Positions 1 through 8,254 of a stretch of 64,000 nucleotides of DNA are shown here, piece by piece (positions within the stretch are counted from its first letter, which is position 1; each line of letters begins with the position of its first letter). The position numbers and the translations under genes were made by a program. The notes beneath the pieces are model-generated. The model ran no database searches. It was not told the origin of the DNA and worked only from the letters and a program-made list of their open reading frames with translations. Origin of the DNA: Streptomyces sp. NBC_01335 (GTDB lineage Bacteria > Actinomycetota > Actinomycetes > Streptomycetales > Streptomycetaceae); assembly GCF_035953295.1 (NCBI RefSeq), contig NZ_CP108370.1, positions 1 through 64,000 of the forward strand. Direction: 5' to 3'.

Positions 1-255
1 CGCGCCCGTCCGGGCGGCGGTCCCTTCGTTGTCCTGGGGCCCCACGAGGAGCTCGCGGGCCCGCGCGGTCGCGGCAAGCGCGGGAGCCAGCGCCCGCGCG
101 GCCTCCGGCCCGAACCGGGCGAGCGCGGCAACCAGGGCGTCCACGGCGGCCAGCGCCTCCATCGCCGCCGACGGCGACCACCCGTCCGCGACCACGGCCT
201 CCCACACCTCACACGCCGCTTCCGACAACGCCCCGACCCGCTCCGGCAACTGCAT
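1..255 (-). CDS. hypothetical protein, cut by window edge
   Basis: The minus strand from an ATG at 255 is open to the left edge (85 codons seen) with strong G/C at third positions, so I take it as a real gene whose 3' end lies outside the window. The peptide begins MQLPERVGALSEAACEVWE and is an Ala-rich, helical, soluble stretch with no signal peptide or membrane segment. I see no strong ribosome binding site before the ATG. I do not recognise the family. It lies in the same plasmid-like debris as the genes to its right and reads in the same direction. Confidence 0.55.
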   Translation of the reverse strand, partial: MQLPERVGALSEAACEVWEAVVADGWSPSAAMEALAAVDALVAALARFGPEAARALAPALAATARARELLVGPQDNEGTAARTGA

Positions 256-418
256 ACCCGGCCCAACGACCCGGCCCGGTCCGCGTAACCGCCGGCGTCC
301 CCGCCCGTACGGACGGATGCGGTCGCGGAGCTGAACTCACCGGCCGGCGTGCCGCGCTCGTCCGGAGGTCCGCGAGGCGGGCACCGGCTGAGCGGGGTCG
401 AGGAGGTTCTGGTCGGAG

Positions 419-592
419 TTCGCCCTCGCCGGCCTCGTCGACGTGGGCGCAGGGCGCGCGTTCGGCGGCGACGCGGGTACGGGGGTCCTGCCGCCGCACT
501 GGACCACCACGCCGGACGGGTCGGCCGCCTGGCTCGGCAGCGCGCCGGACGACGCTTTCTGTCACGCACAGCCGTCACACCTGGGGGGGGTA
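419..592 (+). pseudogene. possible coding remnant, family unknown
   Basis: One plus-strand frame here has near-perfect G/C at third positions and a protein-like composition, with the segments FALAGLVDVGAGRAFGGDAG and WTTTPDGSAAWLGSAPDDAF. There is no good start codon and no binding site upstream, and the frame fades into repeats near 600. I read it as the remains of a gene. The rest of 256-746 shows no supportable gene; it holds short GC repeats, including two copies of a segment around GGTGGGCCCGGCGCAGC at about 612-645. Confidence 0.25.
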
Positions 593-746
593 CGGGCCCG
601 CCCGCGAGACGGTGGGCCCGGCGCAGCGGTGGGCCCGGCGCAGCGGCCCCGGTGGGCACGCGGACCCGGGACGGCGGCCAGAGGGTGGCGGCGTGGGCTC
701 CACCGGACGGTGCGGGGTACGGGAACGGGCGGAGCGCGCCGCGGAG

Positions 747-825
747 TTACGGCTGCGCGTGCTGGTCGTAGAGGCGGTGTAGCCCGCCGTTACGGCTGTG
801 CGTGCTGGTCGTGGAGGTGGTGGAG
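747..825. repeat. 43-bp tandem duplication of a gene 3' end
   Basis: Two near-identical segments start at 747 and 790, each beginning TTACGGCTG. On the minus strand both encode a C-terminus ending in Asp-Gln-His-Ala-Gln-Pro-stop. The copy at 790 is the true end of the zinc-finger gene to the right; the copy at 747 is an orphan tail. A third, diverged copy of the same ending lies near 4354. Confidence 0.7.
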
Positions 826-1606
826 CGCGGCGCGCAGGCGTTGTCCGTCGGGGGTGGCCGGGACCTTGAGGCGGGCGGGGTTCATGGACGCGAGGGGGGC
901 CAGGGCCTCGTCCCGGCCGTTCGGGCCCCGGCGGTATGCGGTGCGCAGCTGGTAGAGGGCTTTGTAGAGGGCCTGGGGGATTCCGTCGCCCTCGTTGAAG
1001 GGCACCATGGCCGCCAGCATTTCATCGACGGCGTCGCCGGGCGGGACCCGGGGCGCGGTCTCCAAAGGCGCGGTCGCGGTCGGGGGCACCGGGGCTGGGG
1101 CGGGGGCCGGCGGCGCGGCGGCGGTAGGCCTTCTGCCGGCAGGCAGGCCGGCAGTACGCGGAATCCGCACGCCCAGACATCACGGGCTGTCCGCAGGCGC
1201 CGCACGGGCGGCCCGACCCCCGGCCGCCGTGACGGATGCGCGTGAGGGAGGTCCGGCAGGCGTGCGAGCACGTCACCTCCTTCAGGAGTTTCTCCGCGCG
1301 CCGGACCACGGCGAGACCGCAGGCGAGGCAGGGTCCCGGGGGCAGAATGGGGCCCCGGCCCGCCAGGTCCAGCCGCTCCGTCGCCCCGGCCCGCCGGTCG
1401 GCGGCCCGCCGGTCGGCGGCCGGCCGGATCAGCCCGGTGACCGGATCCGGCGCCCCCGTCGTGTAGCAGGGGGCACAGATCAGGAACGTCCCGTAGACGC
1501 GCCGTCTCCCCTTCTTGGTGGATCCGGTGACGAGGTGGGCCGGGCCCCGCACCACCAGGCCGCCCGCGCACAGGGCGCACCGCCAGGAACTCTCACGTGT
1601 AGCCAT
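790..1606 (-). pseudogene. zinc-finger protein, frameshifted
   Basis: From the ATG at 1606 the minus strand encodes a Cys-rich protein: CxxC pairs near residues 9-12 and 44-47, then CLAC, CSHAC, CGAC and YCRPACRQKAYRRR motifs, typical of tandem zinc ribbons. At about 1110-1135, inside a Pro/Ala-rich linker, the coding signal moves to another minus frame. That frame continues with a helical C-terminal part (ALYKALYQLRTAYRR) and stops at 790. Joined, the product would be about 270 residues. The domain could bind DNA, but its role is unknown. The shift sits in a GC-rich run, so it may be a true frameshift mutation or an assembly indel. Confidence 0.55.
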
Positions 1607-1774
1607 AACGGGCCCGACGACCCGCACGCCGAACCGTAACGGCACGTGCGGCCGGAGCTTGTACGGGGCAGGCCGGGAGGCGGGAGGTCCTCGTCCGCGC
1701 CTGGAGCCACAGACACCCACGGCGGCGGGCATGCAGGCCGGACCGGTCCGGACAGTCGTCCGGCGTCACAGGGG

Positions 1775-1906
1775 CGGTACGCACTGATCGGACAGCCCGA
1801 GACCCTGGCCATCCTGGAGCGCACGGAGAGCGCCCCGTTCCTCCTGCGCGGCGGGTGGGAGAAGGAGTGGGAGACCCGCCTCTTGGACGACCTCGAGGCC
1901 GCGTGA
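1775..1906 (+). pseudogene. C-terminal gene fragment
   Basis: A plus-strand frame with strong G/C third positions encodes about 43 residues, including ALIGQPETLAILERTESAPF and a charged end rich in Glu and Asp, then stops at 1906. Upstream in the same frame there is no believable start and the sequence loses coding character. I take it as the 3' end of a gene whose front has been lost. The family is not recognised. Confidence 0.35.
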
Positions 1907-1995
1907 GGACCGACCATCCGCTTGAACCGGTAGGCGGCCGGGAACGGGCAGCGGGGCCGGGCAGGGTGATCCTGCCCGGCCCCGCTGATGTGCCG

Positions 1996-2121
1996 TCAGC
2001 CGAAGTCGAGCGTGTCCTGCGCGTAGTGGGCCGGGGCCCGACTCGGCAGGGGCGGCGAAGCACCGTCCTGGCGCGCGTCCCTCCAGCGGTTGGTACCGAC
2101 GGCCAACCAGATGACCCTCAT
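1996..2121 (-). CDS. small protein ending QDTLDFG (41 aa)
   Basis: An ATG at 2121 opens a 41-residue minus-strand frame with good codon bias, starting MRVIWLAVGTNRWRDARQDG and ending AQDTLDFG. The last 30 residues match the end of the 74-residue protein at 3540-3764, including the RW(K/R)xAR segment, a Pro/Ala linker and the identical tail QDTLDFG. It is therefore a shortened paralogue or a remnant of a duplication. No strong ribosome binding site is seen, so expression is doubtful. Confidence 0.45.
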   Translation of the reverse strand: MRVIWLAVGTNRWRDARQDGASPPLPSRAPAHYAQDTLDFG

Positions 2122-2193
2122 GAGTTCGGTACTCACCCACCGACATCACGGGCGCCGAGCCACCACCGGCAATTACTCGCAGATCACCAGGTT

Positions 2194-2604
2194 CTACTCC
2201 GGCTGAGTAACCGTCAGGGCCCAGTGGACAGCGTCATCGGAGGCGTCGACACCGATGGTGAAGGACCCGGTCCGCACTGTACCCGCGTCCATCGTCACCG
2301 AGCCCACGCCTGCGGTGTCAGCAGGGCAGTCCACGGTGAAGGCGGCCACCTGGTGGCCCTGCGAATCCATGGTCACATCCACGGTGCCGCCACCTTCGCA
2401 GGCCACCGTCAGCACTGTGGGCAGACCCTCCCATGCACCGGCGGAAGCTACTCCCCCGTCCCCGACCCACTCCTGCACCCACACCAGGCCCTCCGGACCC
2501 GGATGCGGAAGCAGACCACCGGCGGCCGCTGCCGGTGTCACACCGACCGCGCCCATCACGCCAGCCGCAAGCAACGCCACCACAGTCAGATTCCTCGTAC
2601 GCAT
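2194..2604 (-). CDS. secreted protein of unknown function
   Basis: The ATG at 2604 has a strong binding site (AGGGAGGGAG, 2611-2620). The 136-residue product starts with a Sec signal peptide: MRTRN, then a hydrophobic stretch of about 18 residues, ending in a run of Ala near residue 28. The mature part of about 108 residues is rich in Val, Thr and Gly with a beta-strand pattern. It has two cysteines that could form one disulfide (TVACEGGG and TVDCPAD). No catalytic motif is visible. It is probably an exported beta-sandwich protein and stands alone among decayed genes. Confidence 0.7.
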   Translation of the reverse strand: MRTRNLTVVALLAAGVMGAVGVTPAAAAGGLLPHPGPEGLVWVQEWVGDGGVASAGAWEGLPTVLTVACEGGGTVDVTMDSQGHQVAAFTVDCPADTAGVGSVTMDAGTVRTGSFTIGVDASDDAVHWALTVTQPE

Positions 2605-2633
2605 CGCGTACTCCCTCCCTTGATCGACTGTCA

Positions 2634-2899
2634 TCACGAAACCGCCCATGCGCCCGGGCGGGCCCATGGGCAAGGGACGCACCGGAACATGCGGCCCGGC
2701 GGCCCGGTGCGAACCGGGCCGGCCCACAAGTCGCAGCCGATGCAGATCCCTTCCTCTGTGAGCATGCACGAGCCCACTGACAGTCCGCGGGAGCCGCGGG
2801 ACGAGCCCTGGACGGCACAGTCGGGGCCGTGGGGGCGGTGGGAGCCGGGAGTGCGGCCGTCACGGGGGCGGCGGTGGTGGGCTGCTGAGCGGTGGTCAT
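2634..2899 (-). pseudogene. small zinc-ribbon-like gene, frameshifted
   Basis: An ATG at 2899 with GAGGAG placed 9 bases before it starts a Thr/Ala/Pro-rich N-terminus (MTTAQQPTTAAP). At about 2765-2785 the coding signal moves to another minus frame. That frame reads MLTEEGICIGCDLWAGPV and holds two CxxC pairs (CIGC and CVPC, 17 residues apart) before stopping at 2634. Together these look like one short protein with a disordered N-terminus and a zinc ribbon. Alternatively the 43-residue frame starting at 2765 is a gene of its own, though no binding site precedes it. Confidence 0.35.
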
Positions 2900-3539
2900 G
2901 GCGGGGGTCTCCTCGGTCGTCGGCTGGACCCCGCCCAGCGTGTTGGTGGCGGGGGGGCCACGCACGGTCGGCCGACGGACGGCCGGTCGGGTCGGTGACG
3001 GCGGGGCAGGCAGCACAGTGCGACGGGCGGGAGCAGGCCGCACAAGCCCGCCCGATCCAGCTGCCATGGCGGCTGCCGCGCCGATATCAGGCGCGGGGGT
3101 CCGTTCAGGTCAGCACTCAGGGCAGCACCTGCGGGCGCTGGCCCGGACGGCCCGACTGCCTCTGCCCGGCGCGCTCCGCGACGGGCCGGGAGAGAGGCCG
3201 GCGCAGCGGCACCCCTGTTCCCCGGCACCCCGCCACCGCCTCCATCGCCCACCGCCCAGCAGCCGGCTCCGGGGGACGAGGGGAAGTCCGAGCTGCCCGC
3301 CACGCCGTATCCGGTTCTGAACTGCGGTGGGGCGTGGTGAGTGGGCCGGGCTGGTGCAACCGATGCCGCAACCAATGGCGCACCAGGTGGTGCAGCTGTT
3401 GGTGCAAACCGATGGCGCACCGGATGGTGCGCCGTCCTCCCGTCGGCCCCGGCCTCGGCCGGGGCCGACGCGGAGCCGGGCGGCCTCCAGGTCGAGGACG
3501 CCGCCGGGGGCGCCCCCGGCAGGTCGCGCCGGCGTCGGG
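2900..3539. other. 640-base stretch without a supportable gene
   Basis: No frame here combines a start, coding bias and a recognisable product. At 3357-3436 there is a cluster of short degenerate repeats built on TGGTGCR and ACCRATGGCGCACC. In one minus frame these give an Ala-Pro-rich pattern, so they may be a decayed linker. A GC hairpin lies at 3503-3520. Confidence 0.5.
3503..3520. terminator. GC-palindrome, likely terminator
   Basis: GCCGGGGG-CG-CCCCCGGC is a perfect 18-base palindrome about 20 bases beyond the stop of the gene at 3540-3764. There is no T run, which is usual for Streptomyces terminators. A related sequence with one mismatch in the centre recurs at 5288-5305 in the same local context. 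Confidence 0.5.
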
Positions 3540-3764
3540 TCAGCCGAAGTCGAGCGTGTCCTGGGCGGAGGCGGCCGGGCCCGGGGTGGGCGGGGGCGCC
3601 GGCGGTCCGGGCGGGCGGGCGGACTTCCAGCGATCGGCCGGCTCGTCCTTCCAGCCCTTCGGCGGGGGCCACGGCACGCCCCAGGCGGCGAGCTGGTCTC
3701 GCTTCGAGCCGCCGGCGGGCGCGCGGGCGGCTTCGACCTCCTCGGGCGAGGGCAGTTCAGCCAT
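3540..3764 (-). CDS. small acidic-tailed protein (74 aa)
   Basis: This 74-residue frame starts with ATG at 3764, two bases after the stop of the gene at 3767, so the two are surely cotranscribed. The product has a charged N-terminus (MAELPSPEEVEAAR), a Trp/Pro-rich centre (GVPWPPPKGWKDEPADRW), a Pro/Ala linker and the tail AQDTLDFG. There is no membrane segment or catalytic motif. The tail is shared with the 41-residue protein at 1996-2121. I do not recognise the family; its place after a relaxase-like remnant suggests a plasmid accessory gene. Confidence 0.6.
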   Translation of the reverse strand: MAELPSPEEVEAARAPAGGSKRDQLAAWGVPWPPPKGWKDEPADRWKSARPPGPPAPPPTPGPAASAQDTLDFG

Positions 3765-3766
3765 GG

Positions 3767-4117
3767 TCAGCGGCCGCCCATGGAGAACAGGACCGACGCC
3801 GGGTTGGCGAGGCTCTTGCCCAGCTGCTCGCTGTCGGCCGCGACCGTCCGGAGTTCCGCGGCGGTCGTGGCCACCTCGGTCCTGACGCCGCCCCGCCCGA
3901 CCGTGACCTTATCGCTCTTGGCCAGGAGCTCCAGGACGTCGGCGGTCTGCTCGAACGCCTGCGGGAGCCGCTCGACCAACGACTTCAGCGCCTGGGTGGC
4001 CTCCGACAGTGCGGGCGCGGACAGCTCCTTCGCGTCGTCCAGCACCACGCGGTTGAACTCTTCGATCAGGTCCCGGGCCTGACGCACCAACCGCGCCGGA
4101 TCCGTCCTGGCCGCCAT
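3767..4117 (-). CDS. helical protein of unknown function (116 aa)
   Basis: The ATG at 4117 opens a 116-residue frame with strong codon bias. The protein is almost wholly alpha-helical and amphipathic, with segments such as LVRQARDLIEEFNRVVLDD and ALKSLVERLPQAFEQTADVL. This suggests a coiled-coil or bundle that works with a partner. There is no signal peptide, cysteine motif or enzyme signature. It is the first intact gene after the relaxase-like remnant and precedes the 74-residue gene by two bases. A plasmid mobilisation accessory role is possible but unproven. Confidence 0.6.
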   Translation of the reverse strand: MAARTDPARLVRQARDLIEEFNRVVLDDAKELSAPALSEATQALKSLVERLPQAFEQTADVLELLAKSDKVTVGRGGVRTEVATTAAELRTVAADSEQLGKSLANPASVLFSMGGR

Positions 4118-4249
4118 GTTCTCGTCCCTCGCCGCTGGGATGGTGGCCCTCAGTCTCTCTCACCACCGGCGGCCGGGCGGACCGGTACCCGTGCCCGTCG
4201 CCCGGCCGCCGGCGGGCACGCGGCCCCGGGAAGGCGGCCAGGGATGGTG

Positions 4250-5225
4250 TCATGGGTGACGCCACCCTGTGCCGGTGGGTGCGAGGCAGGGACTCCGCTG
4301 GGCAGGGCGGGGGCGGGCATCGGCGCCGCGCCGGTGTCCCGGTGCGCCCGGCGTTACGGCTGCGCGTCCCGGGTCACCGGGCGCGGGACGGGCGGCGGGC
4401 GAGGGCGGTCGGGCGGCGGTGGGCCGGGACAGCAGCGGGTTCGGCGGGGGCGGTCCCGGCGCCGGGCGCGGTGTTGGTGGTGGTGGAGCGGGCGGCGGCC
4501 GGGGAGACACGGGGGGCGGTCGGGGACCGGGGAGCCGGGCGGAGGTCAGGGCGTGGAGGGCCGCGCGGACCAGGCGCTCGACGAGCTGGGCCGGCGGGCC
4601 CGGGCGGCCGAGCACGCCCTTGAGCCCTGCCAGGCGCAGCCGCAGGCCCGGCTCACCTTCCGGGCCCTCGACGATGGTCTTCATACGCAGGGCCAGCAGG
4701 GCCAGCAGGGGCCAGGGGCCAGGGGCGGGCACTGACGAGCAGGCTCGTCTCCTTCCCCGAGCCGAGGACGTCCTGGAGGACCGTCACGAAGCGGCTGCTC
4801 TCGGCCGGTCCCACGTCCAGCTGGTTCAGGGCCTTCGCCCGGTCGGCGAGATCCAGGTCGTGAGGGGCCGTCAGGCCTGCGGTCAGCGGGCCCCACATCA
4901 CGCGCGCGTCCCTGCTCGCTCCCGACACCGCAACCTCCGGCGCCCAGGCGCGGCCGGTACCGGGGCGCGGCCGGGGCGGGCGCCGTACCGGCCGCCGGCG
5001 CGGTGCGGGCGGCGGGGACCGGCCCGGGCGCCGCCCCCGCGGCGACCGTGCGGGCGGCGGCGGGGGCCGGGGTGGTGAGGAGGGCGGCCAGAGTGCGGTC
5101 GATGCCTTCGCCCTGGACGTGCGCGGCACTCAGGACGCGGGCGACGCGACGCCTCGGGCGTCGGGACGGGCCAGGGCGGCGGCCATGTCGGGCCAGACCG
5201 GGGAGGAAAGGATCGCAACCCGCAC
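4250..5225 (-). pseudogene. relaxase/mobilisation-like gene, multiply frameshifted
   Basis: Coding bias on the minus strand runs through this stretch but changes frame at least three times. In order it reads VAILSSPVWPDMAAALARPD, then an Ala/Pro-rich part after HVQGEGIDRTLAALL, then LDLADRAKALNQLDVGPAES and VTVLQDVLGSGKETSLLV, then RLRLAGLKGVLG and LVERLVRAALHALT with a long Pro tail. The WP-x-LAxxL and xGxDxxxLL pattern recalls C-terminal parts of actinobacterial plasmid mobilisation proteins; this is a weak family match from memory. The shift near 4690-4720 falls in a tandem run of CCTGGCC and CTGCTGGCC units, which easily gain or lose bases. Confidence 0.35.
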
Positions 5226-5287
5226 GACGCCTCGGGCCCCTCTGCGCGGTGCCGGGTGGCCCTGGTGGGCGACCGCGTCAGGACGCC

Positions 5288-5305
5288 GCCGGGGGCGTCC
5301 CCGGC
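5288..5305. terminator. GC hairpin related to the one at 3503
   Basis: GCCGGGG-GCGT-CCCCGGC forms a 7-bp stem with a 4-base loop. The surrounding 30 bases closely match those at 3497-3529, so a short segment has been duplicated. The stretch from 5226 to 5561 has no supportable gene apart from this hairpin and the promoter region of the STAS gene. Confidence 0.4.
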
Positions 5306-5561
5306 AGGTCGCACCGTTGGTCGCGCCTCTCGTCGCATCGGCCGCACTGGCGTTCTCCTGGTCAATGCCAGGTGAGCGCACGTCTCTGCGGGTGAGTGTC
5401 CCTCAAGGCGTCTGCGCTGGCCGCGAGGATGGCGTCGCACGACCAGACGGAGGCAGCGGTCGGAAAGCATCTGCCGGGCGCGGGGCAAGTTACCGGCCGC
5501 AGAAAGGGACCGACGGGCCGTACGGCCCGTCACTCACAGGTCGTCTGGGGATACTTCCTCC

Positions 5562-5885
5562 ATGAACAATCCATCTGGGGAACACGGCTCCGCCTCAGTC
5601 CCGCTGCCGGAAATCACCGCCCGCGGCGACCTGGACCTTGACTCCCTCGGACCGCTGACCGCACAGATCGAAGCCGCCGTCGCCACCCACGCCGCGGTCG
5701 TACTCGACGCCGGCGGCATCACGTTCGCCGACTCCTCGTTCCTCCGGCTGGTCCTCACCACCCACGACCGCACCGACCTCAGGATCGCGAACCCCTCCCC
5801 CGCCGTGCAACGCCTGTTCCAGATCGTCGGCGCCGACACCTTCCTCCACCTCTACCCCACCCTCGAAGACGCCCGGACCACCTGA
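5562..5885 (+). CDS. STAS-domain anti-sigma factor antagonist
   Basis: This 107-residue protein fits the SpoIIAA/RsbV type of anti-sigma antagonist, which binds an RsbW-like kinase to free a sigma factor. The STAS fold spans about residues 12-100. It has the DLDLDSLGPL beginning, the strand VVLDAGGITF, and the ADSSFLRLVL motif whose serine is the normal phosphorylation site. The end (VQRLFQIVGADTFLHLYPTLEDA) also fits the family. It stands alone; an RsbW-like ATPase gene lies far away at 31644-32033. It may take part in stress or developmental sigma control, but its partner is not shown by the sequence. Confidence 0.85.
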   Translation: MNNPSGEHGSASVPLPEITARGDLDLDSLGPLTAQIEAAVATHAAVVLDAGGITFADSSFLRLVLTTHDRTDLRIANPSPAVQRLFQIVGADTFLHLYPTLEDARTT

Positions 5886-6136
5886 CCACCCCCAGCCCGA
5901 CGCGGTGACGGCGAAGTGCGGGGTGAGCGCGGCCAGCGGCCACGAGCAGCGGCACCAACCCACCACGCGCCTGCCCCGCCCCCGACAGAAAGCTCTGTCT
6001 CGCTTCGCGCGGGCGGAGAGCAAGGTCAGACCCACGGCCCCACGCCCTACCGCCCGAGGGGCGTGGTGAGGATCCGCTTGCCGCCCTGCGCCCGAACGGA
6101 GCGCGCAGGTCGGCAAGCGGATCCAGTGCAGGGCAC

Positions 6137-7522
6137 CTACTTGGTGACGACGGGGTCGATCCATGCTCCGTAGCCGTTCTGCGTGCTGAAGGACTCCTGT
6201 GCGGTGAGCTTGATGCGGAAGGCTCCGCTGACGGGGATGGACACCTTCTTCACCGGGTCACCGGCACGCATCTGCAGCTCTTTGACGACTGCGTCGTCGA
6301 CCTGCACGGTGAAGGTGATGACGTCGCCGGAGGGCGTGGAGTCCGAAACGCCGGCCGTGGCGGTGAACGTCCGGTACTCGCGGCCGAGCTGCCAGGTGCG
6401 CTCGGCCTCGTACGCGTACAGCGTTGCGGGGTACTCGTGGTTGTTGACCGTCAACGCACCCGTCGTGAAGGAACGGTCGGTGCCTTCCGGGTAGACGTCC
6501 ATCGGCACCAGGTCCTCGATCAGCGACCAGCTGCTCTGCTCCGCCGTCGGCGCGGCAGGCGTCGCGCTGACCGAGGGAGCCTCGGGTGAGGGCGTGGGTG
6601 TGCTGGTGCGGGGGGCGTCCGACGTCGACGAGATGGTGCGTTCCGGGGACGAGGCCCGGTTGTCCGCGTCGTTACTGCCGGTCGCCCAGACCCCGATGGC
6701 GACGCCGCCCGCCAGGAGCACCACGGCGCCCACGGCGCCGATCAGCACGAGAGGGCGCCGGCCGCCATGCTTCGACGGCGCCGCGGGCGTGGTGGGTGAC
6801 CCGGGCGGCAGCGGCGGAACCGATGCCTGGTGCGCTCCCGCACCGGCCCCGGTTCCCGCCGGAACCATGTCGCCCGAACCTTCGGCCGCCTCCATCACCG
6901 CCAGGCGTCCCCGGCAGTCGTCCAGCTCCGTGACCACCGCACCGCGGCGGTGGACGAGCTCGTCCCTCCGTGCCGCGAGGGCCCCGCCCTCCTCCTCCAG
7001 TCGGCGCCGCCGCTCCTGATGGCCGGTACCGGGCGCGGCCTGGGCCCGGCGGAGCTCCTCCTCCAAGTCCTGACGGAGCTCGTTCTCCCGCCCCCGGACC
7101 TCCGCGAGCTCCACGCCGAGTCGGCGCAGGGTTTCCTCGCCGTCCAGGAGGCGCAGCAGGAGGGAGTTCTGGTCGCTGCCGTGCAGGTCGGCGCCGGTGT
7201 CGATGAGGACGGTGCGGTAGGCGGTGAAGAGTTCGGTGCGGCGCTGGGGAGCGGCGGGGTCGTCGGTGCGGCGGGCGACCTCGGTGAGCAGGTCGTCCAG
7301 GAAGTCCCACGGGGGCAGGTTCGTGCCGAGGGTGTACTTGCGGACCGTAGAGTCCTTGTACGCCGGGAACCGGGCCGCGAACTCACGCGAGGACAAGCCC
7401 GTGAGGTCCAGCAGGACCTTCAACCGGGCACCGAACCCGGCCTTCAACCGGTCCTTCTCGGCGCGTGCCTGCCTGCGCGCGAGGATCCCGTCCCCGGCGC
7501 CGCCCTCACCATCGTGTGCCAC
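6137..7522 (-). CDS. membrane-anchored HTH protein with NPCBM-like domain
   Basis: The 461-residue product has four parts. Residues 30-75 form an XRE-like helix-turn-helix (LSSREFAARFPAYKDSTVRKY). Residues 125-210 are a charged coiled coil (ENELRQDLEEELRRAQ). One transmembrane helix lies at about 257-281 after a Pro/Ser linker. After a Ser/Thr/Pro-rich external linker, residues about 345-461 resemble NPCBM/NEW2-like sugar-binding domains, ending in GAWIDPVVTK. The protein probably senses or binds cell-wall sugars outside while its N-terminus stays in the cytoplasm. A GTG or ATG start at 7522 fits the HTH boundary. It is monocistronic. Confidence 0.7.
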   Translation of the reverse strand: MAHDGEGGAGDGILARRQARAEKDRLKAGFGARLKVLLDLTGLSSREFAARFPAYKDSTVRKYTLGTNLPPWDFLDDLLTEVARRTDDPAAPQRRTELFTAYRTVLIDTGADLHGSDQNSLLLRLLDGEETLRRLGVELAEVRGRENELRQDLEEELRRAQAAPGTGHQERRRRLEEEGGALAARRDELVHRRGAVVTELDDCRGRLAVMEAAEGSGDMVPAGTGAGAGAHQASVPPLPPGSPTTPAAPSKHGGRRPLVLIGAVGAVVLLAGGVAIGVWATGSNDADNRASSPERTISSTSDAPRTSTPTPSPEAPSVSATPAAPTAEQSSWSLIEDLVPMDVYPEGTDRSFTTGALTVNNHEYPATLYAYEAERTWQLGREYRTFTATAGVSDSTPSGDVITFTVQVDDAVVKELQMRAGDPVKKVSIPVSGAFRIKLTAQESFSTQNGYGAWIDPVVTK

Positions 7523-7788
7523 CTGTGCTCCCCCTCACCGGGTTCCCCGTGCCGTCCGGCACCGGGAACAGTTCCACTGGCGCGGTCGCCCACCACCAGA
7601 CAGTCCGGTCACTGTAGAGCCGACTCAGCACGTCACAGGGGTGGTTGGAGCGGCATGGTGCCGTTGCGGTCCCTTCCCTGGCGTGCACCCGCACCCGCAG
7701 GGTGCCCGCTGCTCGCAGGAGGCCCGCCATGCCCCACCCCGCATATCCGGGGCGTAGTGCCCACACCACCGGAAGCGAGGCCTGAACC

Positions 7789-8034
7789 ATGCCCCTCTCC
7801 ACGAACCTCGTCCCCGCGTCCGTCACCGCGGTCTCCGGTCTCGCGACCGTCATGGCCGGCGCACCGTGGTGGGGCGTGATGATCTGTCTCGTCCTCGCCC
7901 TGGCCGCGACGTCGGTGCAGACGCTGTTCCCGCAGGACTCCGGTGACCGGCTCACCTGGTGGACCAACCACCGCGCACACCGTCACCTCCGCCGCACGCA
8001 CCGGCGGGACATCCCGCCCGTACCGCCCGCCTGA
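7789..8034 (+). CDS. small membrane protein
   Basis: An 81-residue frame starts at an ATG at 7789. It has a hydrophobic region at residues 10-45 (LATVMAGAPWWGVMICLVL) that makes one or two membrane helices, then a basic tail rich in His and Arg (NHRAHRHLRRTHRRD). Codon bias is strong. The shape is that of small Streptomyces membrane proteins of unknown role. The 266 bases upstream hold no other gene. Confidence 0.6.
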   Translation: MPLSTNLVPASVTAVSGLATVMAGAPWWGVMICLVLALAATSVQTLFPQDSGDRLTWWTNHRAHRHLRRTHRRDIPPVPPA

Positions 8035-8221
8035 CCAGGCGTGGGTAGAGCGGTCGGTACCGCCCTGCCTGGCCGCCCGTGGCGCACCCGCTGGTGCGCT
8101 GGTGGAGCACCTTGCGGATCTCCGGCATGTGCTCGGGTGCTGACGGCGGACCAAGTTCGGGCGGTGCTCCAGCCGTTCGTCCCCGGGCGGGCGCCCCGTG
8201 GGGGGCGGGCCCGGATCGGTG

Positions 8222-8245
8222 CCCGCGACCGGATCCGGTCGCGGG
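8222..8245. terminator. perfect palindrome, likely terminator
   Basis: CCCGCGACCGGA is followed directly by its reverse complement, giving a 24-base perfect palindrome that ends 10 bases before the stop of the gene at 8255-9145. It is the likely terminator of that minus-strand operon and could also act for the gene ending at 8034. Confidence 0.65.
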
Positions 8246-8254
8246 GGCGGGTCG

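Noticed and set aside
3357..3436. CRISPR array
   Set aside because: The repeats are short, degenerate and not evenly spaced, and no cas genes are present.
1855..3885. A 676-codon plus-strand open frame
   Set aside because: It runs antisense to several better minus-strand genes, has poor codon bias and is full of Arg/Gly/Pro shadow sequence.
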